Part shown: piece after piece, positions 1-5,751 of the stretch
How the letters are laid out: every line of letters begins with the position of its first letter
Position numbering within the stretch: the stretch's first letter is position 1
NCBI GenBank assembly: GCA_021807655.1
Contig: JAKBCT010000061.1
Span: forward strand, 1 to 6,046
Direction of reading: 5' to 3'
Origin: Actinomycetes bacterium
Lineage (GTDB): Bacteria; Actinomycetota; Acidimicrobiia; Acidimicrobiales; RAAP-2
DNA: 6,046 nucleotides
Translations under genes and position numbers: made by a program
The notes under the pieces: model-generated
The model's input: only the letters and a program-made list of their open reading frames with translations
The model's database searches: none
Told to the model about the DNA's origin: nothing

Positions 1-524
1 AGCGGCCGGACGCCGACGCGGCGGCTCAGATCTACCAGCGCTACATCCATTCCTCACTCCCGATCGACGAGACCCAGATCACCGAATTGGGCGGCGGCGA
101 TCGCGACAAGGCGATCCGGGCCATGATCGAAGAGACCGTGTCGGCCATGTACCGCGTTGACGGCGACAATCGGTTCCTTGAGGTCACGTACCAGGGCGGT
201 GACAAAGAGGTGCTGTACTTCAAGGACTTCGCCTCGGGCGCCATGATTGAGAACATCGTGCGCCGGGCGAAGAAGTTGGCCGTCAAACGCGAGATCGCCG
301 GCACCGGTCGCGGTCTTCGAGTTAGCGACCTACTCGAATCGATTCGCCAGGAGTACCGCGAGAACGAAGATCTGCCCAACACCACGAACCCGGACGATTG
401 GGCGAGGATCTCGGGCAAGAAGGGGGAGCGGATCGTCTTCATCCGCACGCTGATCAATCGCGACGAGGCTGACGCGAAGGGCGGACGTTCGATCCAACAC
501 GTCGGCACTGGCCAGTACCTCTGA
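1..524 (+). CDS. arc: Proteasome-activating AAA+ ATPase ARC/Mpa, C-terminal part (5' truncated by window)
   Basis: This is the C-terminal 173 residues of the hexameric ATPase that recognises pupylated proteins, unfolds them and feeds them into the 20S proteasome in the cytoplasm. The frame is open from base 3 with no stop, so the gene begins outside the window; the Walker motifs and N-terminal coiled coil are not visible. What remains is the end of the AAA+ module, including [19 protein letters not shown] and the strongly conserved [18 protein letters not shown] stretch, which I recognise from Mycobacterium Mpa. The protein ends in GQYL, the family's C-terminal motif whose penultimate tyrosine docks into pockets of the proteasome alpha ring. 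A TTG at 87 could be misread as a start, but the upstream frame ([15 protein letters not shown]) also matches the family, so this is truncation by the window edge. The dop start follows 4 bases after the stop. Confidence 0.96.
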   Translation, partial: RPDADAAAQIYQRYIHSSLPIDETQITELGGGDRDKAIRAMIEETVSAMYRVDGDNRFLEVTYQGGDKEVLYFKDFASGAMIENIVRRAKKLAVKREIAGTGRGLRVSDLLESIRQEYRENEDLPNTTNPDDWARISGKKGERIVFIRTLINRDEADAKGGRSIQHVGTGQYL

Positions 525-528
525 CCCT

Positions 529-2016
529 ATGGCGATCGCCAAGGTACTCGGCATCGAGACGGAGTTCGGCATTGTCGGCGGGCCCGATCCCGACCCGATC
601 ACGGCGTCGAGCATCATCGTCAACGCCTACGCTCAGCAGGGACGCACGCGGATCAATTGGGACTTCGAGGGCGAAACCCCCGACCTGGACGCCCGCGGCC
701 TGACGGGACTGACCGCCTTCGCCCCGGTCATCGAGACCCACCTGGCGAACACGGTGTTGGCCAACGGCGCACGCCTTTACGTCGATCACGCGCATCCCGA
801 ATACTCGTCGCCCGAATGTCGCACGCCGCTCGAAGCAACGCGTTTTGACGCCGCCGGCGAGGAAGTGCTGCGCCGGTCCCTGAACGCGGCTAACGCGTCA
901 CTGGCGCCCGCCGACGCCATAGCCCTGTTCAAAAACAATTCGGACGGCAAGGGAAACTCCTACGGTTGCCACGAGAACTATTTGGTGCGACGCGACCTGC
1001 CCTTCACCGACATTGTTCGCGCGATGGTTCCGCACTTCGTGTCGCGTCAGATCATCGTCGGCGCCGGCAAGGTCGGCGCCGAGACCGAGTCCGCCGCGGC
1101 GGCCCATCCGGCCTTCCAGATCAGCCAGCGGGCCGAGTTCTTCGAAGAGGTCGTTGGTCTCGAAACCACCCTGAAACGTCCCATCATCAACACCCGTGAC
1201 GAGCCCCACGGCGACGCGGAGCGCTTTCGCCGACTGCACGTGATCATTGGCGATGCGAACATGAGCCAGTACGCCACGTTCGTAAAGCTGGGCGCGACCG
1301 CCCTCGCGCTGGCCGTACTCGAAGACGAAGGCGCCGCCACGTTCCCGCCGCGTCCGCGTGACCCCGTTCACGCCGTACGGCTCTTCAGTCTTGACCCGAC
1401 GCTGCGCGTCACCGTCGAGTGCGAAGACGGCCGCCGCCTGAGCGCGTGGGACCTGCAGGAGCAACTTTGGACGCTCGTTCGCGCTTACGTCGAACGTGGT
1501 GGTGGCGACGCCGTCGCCGGACGCGACGAGGTTGCGCTGATTCTGGGCCAGTGGCGCGAGCTGCTCGACGGGGTTCGCAACGACCCCGAGAGCGTCGCGG
1601 ATCGTGTCGACTGGATCGCCAAGCAGCGCATTATTCGCGGTTACCAGGAACGCTACGATCTCTCGGCGACGGACGCCCGCCTTCGCGCGATTGACTTGCA
1701 GTACCACGACCTGCGGCCCGAGCGCTCCCTCGCCAGCCGGGTTGGACTACGCCAACTCTTTGGGCCATCGGACATCGCCCAAGCCGTCGCCAGCCCGCCG
1801 CCCACCACCCGAGCCTTCTTTCGGGGCCAGTGCGTCATGCGTTACCCGGATCAAATTGCCGCGGCCAACTGGGATTCGATCGTCTTTGACCTGGGCGACG
1901 GCCCGTTGCAGCGCGTACCCATGCCCGACCCGCTGCGCGGTACCGCGGCGCTGACCGCGCACCTCTTTGAATCGAATTCAACGGCCATAGCCCTACTGGC
2001 GGCGTTGGACGGGTAG
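529..2016 (+). CDS. dop: Depupylase / Pup deamidase Dop
   Basis: Dop hydrolyses the isopeptide bond between Pup and substrate lysines, and in species with Pup ending in Gln it also deamidates that residue. It belongs to the glutamine-synthetase-like fold shared with PafA. The 495 residues are close to the roughly 500 of Mycobacterium Dop. Visible marks are GIETEFGI (8-15) with the Mg/ATP-binding glutamate, the Dop-specific stretch around WDFE (44-47) to DARG (54-57), NGARLYVDHAHPEYS with the conserved catalytic Asp86, SYGCHENY (144-151), NTRDEPH (221-227) and RRLHVIIGDANMS (234-246). The DHAHPEY form and the Dop loop separate it from PafA, which has DVGSHPEY and lacks the loop. The ATG lies 4 bases after the arc stop without a clear Shine-Dalgarno, so translation is probably coupled. 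Because Pup here ends in GGE, depupylation is the expected main activity (inference). No key residue appears to be missing. Confidence 0.95.
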   Translation: MAIAKVLGIETEFGIVGGPDPDPITASSIIVNAYAQQGRTRINWDFEGETPDLDARGLTGLTAFAPVIETHLANTVLANGARLYVDHAHPEYSSPECRTPLEATRFDAAGEEVLRRSLNAANASLAPADAIALFKNNSDGKGNSYGCHENYLVRRDLPFTDIVRAMVPHFVSRQIIVGAGKVGAETESAAAAHPAFQISQRAEFFEEVVGLETTLKRPIINTRDEPHGDAERFRRLHVIIGDANMSQYATFVKLGATALALAVLEDEGAATFPPRPRDPVHAVRLFSLDPTLRVTVECEDGRRLSAWDLQEQLWTLVRAYVERGGGDAVAGRDEVALILGQWRELLDGVRNDPESVADRVDWIAKQRIIRGYQERYDLSATDARLRAIDLQYHDLRPERSLASRVGLRQLFGPSDIAQAVASPPPTTRAFFRGQCVMRYPDQIAAANWDSIVFDLGDGPLQRVPMPDPLRGTAALTAHLFESNSTAIALLAALDG

Positions 2017-2026
2017 AACTGAAGGC

Positions 2027-2221
2027 ATGAGTGAACAAGAACGTATCCAAAAGCAACGAGTCTCTCGCGCGTCGGACGCGATCGCGGACGTCTCGGTGGA
2101 CACCACCAAGGGTGAACAACTGAAAGCGGATCTCGACGAGTTGCTCGACGAGATCGACGAGGTCCTCGAGGAGAACGCCGAGGAGTTCGTGCGCAATTAC
2201 GTCCAGAAGGGCGGCGAGTAG
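2027..2221 (+). CDS. pup: Prokaryotic ubiquitin-like protein Pup (GGE C-terminus)
   Basis: Pup is the small, largely disordered protein tag attached to lysines of proteins destined for the proteasome. It has 64 residues, the usual size. The acidic, helix-prone middle (about residues 30-51, DLDELLDEIDEVLEENAEEF) is the part that binds the coiled coils of the ARC/Mpa ATPase. The end reads FVRNYVQKGGE. The terminal residue is encoded as Glu (GAG at 2216-2218) directly before TAG, so PafA can use it without deamidation, unlike mycobacterial Pup ending in GGQ. The gene sits 10 bases after dop and directly abuts prcB. A GAAGG at 2021-2025 is only one base from the ATG, too close for a normal Shine-Dalgarno, so initiation is coupled or leaderless. 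The ATG fits the family N-terminus. Confidence 0.97.
   Translation: MSEQERIQKQRVSRASDAIADVSVDTTKGEQLKADLDELLDEIDEVLEENAEEFVRNYVQKGGE
2205..2211 (+). promoter_or_regulatory. Possible ribosome binding site for prcB inside pup
   Basis: AGAAGGG lies 10 bases before the prcB ATG, inside the codons for the conserved C-terminal QKGG of Pup. The spacing is slightly long. Because the prcB start directly follows the pup stop, termination-reinitiation coupling could also explain initiation. Confidence 0.4.
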
Positions 2222-3013
2222 ATGGGACTGCCGTTGTTCAGTGCCAGCGAGGATCCGGGTCCGTCGTTCGCCAGGTTCGCCGAGCGGGCCGGACTGATCG
2301 ATGGCGCGATCGGGTCCGCCTCGTCGACGCACGCCACGACCGTGGTCGCGGTGCGCTACGTCGGGGGCGTCGTCATGGTGGCCGACCGCCAGGCGACGAG
2401 CAACGTCATCGCCAGTCGCGACGTTCGCAAAATCGAGGCCGCCGATCACAACACCGCGATTGCCATCTCCGGCAGTGCGGCTCGCGGCATGGAGTTCATC
2501 CGTCTAGCCCAACTCTCGTTCGAGCACTACGAGAAGATGACCGACTCGGCGCTGAGCCTGAAGGGAAAGGCGAACTACCTCTCACCGCTGATCCAACGCA
2601 ACAACCTCGGCACGCCGCTCACCGTGATTCCGCTGTTGGCGGGGTGGGACCCCAGTCACCAGGACGGCCGGATATTCGAATACGACGGCGCCGGCGGCTG
2701 CTACGAGCGACGAGACTTCGCAACCATCGGCTCGGGAACGCCCTTCGCGGAGAGCGCACTGCGACTCGGGTTTCGCACCGATCTGGACCGCGACGCGGCG
2801 CTCGATCTCGGTGCCCTGGCGGTCTACGAGGCGGGCGACAACGACCCGAGCACCGGTGGACCCGATTTCGTGCGCAACATCTTTCCCATGATGGTCACGC
2901 TGGACCCGCTCGGATTCACCGAACTGGGCGACGACGACGTTCGCCGACGCTTCGAGGCCATCAACGAGCGCCGCACCTTGAGTCAGGGCGTGGCCGGGGG
3001 AACGCTGCGATGA
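2222..3013 (+). CDS. prcB: 20S proteasome beta subunit (catalytic) PrcB
   Basis: PrcB forms the two inner seven-membered rings of the proteasome and carries the proteolytic site. The 263-residue precursor has a propeptide that is removed autocatalytically to expose an N-terminal threonine. From alignment with remembered mycobacterial PrcB (TTIVALKYPGGVVMAGDR), the mature protein should start at Thr39 in THATTVVAVRYVGGVVMVADR. Asp55 (mature Asp17) and Lys70 (mature position 32, equivalent to the usual Lys33 after a one-residue shortening) complete the catalytic set. GSGTPFAESAL and the downstream D-x-x-S-TGGPD motif (in EAGDNDPSTGGPD) are also family hallmarks. Two oddities are a propeptide of about 38 residues, shorter than the roughly 57 of M. 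tuberculosis, and Ala38 instead of the usual Gly just before Thr1. The ATG abuts the pup stop, and the gene overlaps prcA by 4 bases (ATGA). Confidence 0.96.
   Translation: MGLPLFSASEDPGPSFARFAERAGLIDGAIGSASSTHATTVVAVRYVGGVVMVADRQATSNVIASRDVRKIEAADHNTAIAISGSAARGMEFIRLAQLSFEHYEKMTDSALSLKGKANYLSPLIQRNNLGTPLTVIPLLAGWDPSHQDGRIFEYDGAGGCYERRDFATIGSGTPFAESALRLGFRTDLDRDAALDLGALAVYEAGDNDPSTGGPDFVRNIFPMMVTLDPLGFTELGDDDVRRRFEAINERRTLSQGVAGGTLR
2996..3001 (+). promoter_or_regulatory. Ribosome binding site for prcA
   Basis: GGGGGA lies 8 bases before the prcA ATG at 3010, within the last codons of prcB. It is the best-spaced purine-rich site in the operon. It supports the ATG at 3010 over the GTG upstream in the same frame at 2644, which would fuse unrelated sequence to the alpha subunit. 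Confidence 0.55.
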
Positions 3014-3690
3014 GCAACTTCTTCTACGTGTCGCCCGAACAGCTGATCAAGGATCGCGCCGAGTTCGCCCAGAAGGGCATCGCCCGCGGTCGCTCGATCG
3101 TGGCGGCCATCTACGACGTCGGCGTTCTGATGGTTGCGGAGAACACCTCGGCGTCACTCAACAAGATCTCCGAGATCTACGATCGCATCGCTTTCGCCGG
3201 CGTGGGTCGCTACAACGAGTTCGATCGGCTCCGTGAGGCCGGCATTCGGTGGGCCGACGGCACCGGGTTTACCTATTCGCGCGAGGATGTCGACGCGCGC
3301 GCCCTGGCCAACTACTACGCCCAGCACGTGGGCGATATGTTCACCGAAGGACAAAAGCCGCTCGAAGTAGAAATACTGGTCGCCCAGCTGGGTAGCGCTC
3401 TGCGTCCGACCAAGCTCTATCGAATCGCCTACGAGGGCACCATTTCGGACGAGGCGCGCTTCGCCGTGCTCGGTGGCGATGCGGAGACGATCAAGAGTCG
3501 TTTCGTCGCCACCCAGGAGGACCTCGAACCGCTGGCGGTGACCCTGCACCACGCGGTGTCCGCTCTGGCGGGCCCCGAACGTCAGATCGACGTGGCGGAT
3601 CTCGAGGTCTGCGTCCTCGAAGATCGTGGCACCCGACGGGCCTTCAGTCGTCTGAGCGACCAGCACGTCGCGGAGCTGCTCGAAACGTGA
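3010..3690 (+). CDS. prcA: 20S proteasome alpha subunit PrcA
   Basis: PrcA forms the outer seven-membered rings, gates substrate entry and provides the pockets for the ARC C-termini. The open frame extends upstream to 2644, but family homology begins only at the ATG at 3010. The N-terminus MSNFFYVSPEQLIKDRAEFA matches the gating N-terminus and first helix of mycobacterial PrcA, giving 226 residues against about 248 there. KGIARGRSIVA, VGVLMVAENTSASLNKISEIYDR, GRYNEFDRLR, ALANYYAQ and YEGTISDE follow in family order. As expected for an alpha subunit, there is no processed N-terminal threonine. The C-terminus stops shortly after RRAFSRLSDQHVAELLET and lacks the longer acidic tail of the mycobacterial protein. 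The start overlaps the prcB stop (ATGA), so the two core subunits are translationally coupled, which fits their equal stoichiometry. Confidence 0.96.
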   Translation: MSNFFYVSPEQLIKDRAEFAQKGIARGRSIVAAIYDVGVLMVAENTSASLNKISEIYDRIAFAGVGRYNEFDRLREAGIRWADGTGFTYSREDVDARALANYYAQHVGDMFTEGQKPLEVEILVAQLGSALRPTKLYRIAYEGTISDEARFAVLGGDAETIKSRFVATQEDLEPLAVTLHHAVSALAGPERQIDVADLEVCVLEDRGTRRAFSRLSDQHVAELLET

Positions 3691-3697
3691 GCCACTG

Positions 3698-5071
3698 ATG
3701 CTTCGTCGGATCTTTGGCGTGGAAACCGAGTTCGGAATAACGTTTTCCTTGCGCGGTCAACGTCGCCTCAGCCCCGATGAGGTGTCGCGTTTCCTGTTTC
3801 GCAAGGTGGTCGCGTGGGGCCGGTCGAGCAACGTCTTTCTCGAGAACGGCAGTCGTCTCTACCTCGACGTCGGCAGCCACCCCGAATACGCCACCGCCGA
3901 GTGTGACTCACTCGACGACCTGGTTGCCCAGGACAAGGCGGGCGAGGCGATCCTGCGCGAACTGGTCAGCTACGCCCAGCAACAACTCACCGAGGAGGGG
4001 ATCCGCGGCGACATCTACCTCTTCAAGAACAACACCGATTCGTCGGGCAACTCCTATGGCTGTCACGAGAACTACTGCATCGAGCGCATCGACGACCTGT
4101 CGCGGCTCGAGCAAGTCTTCATTCCCTACTTGATCAGCCGCCAGATCTTTGCCGGGGCGGGCAAGGTGGTCACCTCGCCCAAGGGCACCGCCTATTCGAT
4201 GAGTCAGCGCGCTGAGCACATCTGGGAGTCGATCTCGTCGGCGACCACGCGCAGCCGGCCGATTATCAACACCCGCGATGAGCCCCACGCTGATCCGGAA
4301 CGATACCGTCGCCTCCACGTCATCGTTGGCGATTCGAACATGAGCGAGTTCGCAACGTTCCTTAAGGTGGGCACCGCGTCGGTGGTGCTCGCCATGATCG
4401 AGGACCGAACCACCGTGCTGCGCGATTACAACCTCGCCTCGCCGATCAACGCGCTGCGCGACATCGCCTACGACCTCTGGAGCAAGGAACCAATCAAGTT
4501 GACGTCGGGTCGCGACATGACCGCGCTCGAGATCCAAGACGACCTGTGCGAGCGCGCCGAGCACTTCGCGCAGAATCGCAGCCTGCCCGACGACCAGCGC
4601 CTCGCCGTGCGACTGTGGCGTGAGGCCATCGAGGACTTCCGCAGTGACCCGATGTCACTCGCCGACCGCGTGGACTGGATCGCCAAGTTGCAGATCATCG
4701 AACGCGAGCGCGAGCGACACGGTATCGCCCTGAGCGATCCACGGATCGCGCTGATCGACCTGCTGTACCACGACACGGACTTGGACCGTGGTCTGTTCTA
4801 TCGACGCCAGCAGCGAAACCACTTCCGACGCGTGGTCGATGACGACGCCATCTCCAAGGCGGCGGTGGAGCCACCGTCGACGACGCGCGCTCGCATGCGC
4901 GGCACGTTCATCCGCGTCGCCAAGGAGTGGCGACGCGACTACACCGTCGATTGGGTGCACTTAAAGCTCAACGACGAGATGCAGCGCACGGTACTGCTGA
5001 AGGATCCCTTCAAGAGCACTGACGAGCGATTTCAAAAGCTCTTGACTTCCCTAGAGCGACGAGAGCACTGA
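3698..5071 (+). CDS. pafA: Pup-protein ligase PafA
   Basis: PafA activates the C-terminal glutamate of Pup with ATP and joins its gamma-carboxyl group to the epsilon-amino group of substrate lysines. The 457 residues match the usual 450-480. MLRRIFGVETEFGIT carries the metal-binding Glu9. The conserved Asp57 lies in SRLYLDVGSHPEY, and GRSSNVFLENG (41-51), FKNNTDSSGNSYGCHENY, TTRSRPIINTRDEPH (191-197 for NTRDEPH) and RRLHVIVGDSNMSE follow. The C-terminal domain includes TTRARMRG and TVDWVHLKLND, both close to M. tuberculosis PafA. The lack of a Dop loop and the DVGSHPEY variant distinguish it from its paralogue dop upstream. It starts 7 bases after the prcA stop with only a weak GTGAG as a possible ribosome site. 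Unlike in mycobacteria, pafB and pafC do not follow it. No broken or missing motif was seen. Confidence 0.96.
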   Translation: MLRRIFGVETEFGITFSLRGQRRLSPDEVSRFLFRKVVAWGRSSNVFLENGSRLYLDVGSHPEYATAECDSLDDLVAQDKAGEAILRELVSYAQQQLTEEGIRGDIYLFKNNTDSSGNSYGCHENYCIERIDDLSRLEQVFIPYLISRQIFAGAGKVVTSPKGTAYSMSQRAEHIWESISSATTRSRPIINTRDEPHADPERYRRLHVIVGDSNMSEFATFLKVGTASVVLAMIEDRTTVLRDYNLASPINALRDIAYDLWSKEPIKLTSGRDMTALEIQDDLCERAEHFAQNRSLPDDQRLAVRLWREAIEDFRSDPMSLADRVDWIAKLQIIERERERHGIALSDPRIALIDLLYHDTDLDRGLFYRRQQRNHFRRVVDDDAISKAAVEPPSTTRARMRGTFIRVAKEWRRDYTVDWVHLKLNDEMQRTVLLKDPFKSTDERFQKLLTSLERREH

Positions 5072-5083
5072 GGGCGAGCCGAC

Positions 5084-5089
5084 TAACCT
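5084..5089 (+). promoter_or_regulatory. Putative -10 element of a leaderless lepB promoter
   Basis: TAACCT fits the TANNNT -10 pattern and ends 6 bases before the GTG of lepB. That is the spacing expected when transcription starts at the first base of the start codon. There is no Shine-Dalgarno in the 24-base gap after pafA. No clear -35 hexamer is visible, and the region that would hold one lies in the end of pafA. Confidence 0.55.
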
Positions 5090-5095
5090 GGCTAC

Positions 5096-5719
5096 GTGCC
5101 AGACGACCTCGTTGAACCCGCGTCGACCCAACCCGCCCTGACCGTGGATCCGATCGCGGCCGTGGTTGACAACGTCGCTCGACCACGACGACGTCGCGCC
5201 GCCCTGATCGAGTGGGTCATCATCCTCGTGGTGGCCGTCGGCGTGTCGCTGCTAATGCGTGCCTACGTCGTTCAGCAGTTCTACATCCCGACGGGTTCGA
5301 TGGAACCAACGCTGCCCATCGGTGACCGCGTTCTCGTCTCGAAACTCTCGGTCACGTTCGGCACGATTCATCGGGGCGACATCGTCGTCTTTCACGCTCC
5401 CAAGGCGGCCCTGCGCGACTGCTCCGACGCGGTGCCCATCTTCATCAAGCGCGTCATTGGCCTGCCCGGTGACCATCTCACGTCGCGAGGTAATACCATC
5501 TACGTCAACGGCCAGCCGCTCGACCAGACCTGGACCCACTACGAGCCGCTCGGCACGCCGATCGGTAACGTCACCGTTCCGGCGAACTCCTACTTTGTGA
5601 TGGGTGACAACCAGAATTATTCCTGTGATAGTCGAACGTGGGGACCGGTCCCGCGCTCGAGCATGATCGGCAAGGCGTTCTTCCGCCTGTGGCCACTGTC
5701 GCACTTCGGCTTCCTCTAA
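5096..5719 (+). CDS. lepB: Type I signal peptidase LepB (S26 family)
   Basis: This membrane serine protease cleaves signal peptides from exported proteins on the outer face of the cytoplasmic membrane. It has 207 residues. A polar N-terminal tail of about 35 residues ends in a basic cluster (RPRRRRAALIEW), followed by one membrane segment (about 40-55) and then the catalytic domain. The nucleophile is Ser68 in IPTGSMEPTL and the general base is Lys118 in FIKRVIGLPGD. The closing box reads MGDNQNYSCDSRTWGPV (about 169-185), where Gln replaces the arginine often seen after GDN. There are two cysteines, Cys109 and Cys177, in the extracytoplasmic part. The GTG at 5096 is the first possible start because TAA at 5084-5086 closes the frame, and the first internal ATG would cut the membrane segment. 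The gene has no obvious tie to the proteasome and probably has its own promoter. Confidence 0.93.
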   Translation: MPDDLVEPASTQPALTVDPIAAVVDNVARPRRRRAALIEWVIILVVAVGVSLLMRAYVVQQFYIPTGSMEPTLPIGDRVLVSKLSVTFGTIHRGDIVVFHAPKAALRDCSDAVPIFIKRVIGLPGDHLTSRGNTIYVNGQPLDQTWTHYEPLGTPIGNVTVPANSYFVMGDNQNYSCDSRTWGPVPRSSMIGKAFFRLWPLSHFGFL

Positions 5720-5739
5720 ACGACGTGCACTGACACCCC

Positions 5740-5745
5740 TACAAT
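5740..5745 (+). promoter_or_regulatory. Putative -10 element of a leaderless tat gene promoter
   Basis: TACAAT is a near-consensus -10 hexamer ending 6 bases before the GTG at 5752, the same layout as at lepB. It lies in the 32-base gap after the lepB stop. There is no convincing -35 hexamer at the usual spacing. The GGGGG that follows is too close to the GTG to be a normal ribosome site. Confidence 0.6.
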
Positions 5746-5751
5746 GGGGGA

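Noticed and set aside
87..524. Short standalone gene starting at TTG 87
   Set aside because: The frame is open to the window edge, and the upstream residues also match ARC/Mpa, so this is the end of a longer gene.
529..1290. PafA-like stretches in Dop (ETEFG, GNSYGCHENY, NMS followed by ATF), suggesting gene conversion with pafA
   Set aside because: The matching segments differ at many third codon positions, and as I recall non-mycobacterial Dop proteins often carry these forms. Shared ancestry and selection explain them better than recent conversion.
898..1707. Long minus-strand open frame of 269 codons opposite dop
   Set aside because: It mirrors the codon structure of a well-supported gene in high-GC DNA, and its translation is low in complexity with no recognisable motif.
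1835..2449. Minus-strand open frame of 204 codons spanning the end of dop, pup and the start of prcB
   Set aside because: It crosses three firmly identified genes, and its product has no family feature. High GC content makes such antisense frames common.
2644..3009. Possible 122-residue N-terminal extension of PrcA from a GTG inside prcB
   Set aside because: The extension is arginine-rich out-of-frame translation of prcB. PrcA homology and a well-spaced ribosome site begin at the ATG at 3010.
5720..5751. Rho-independent terminator between lepB and the tat gene
   Set aside because: The only inverted repeat is the 4-base CCCC/GGGG pair around TACAAT, with no T run after it. It fits a promoter position better than a terminator.
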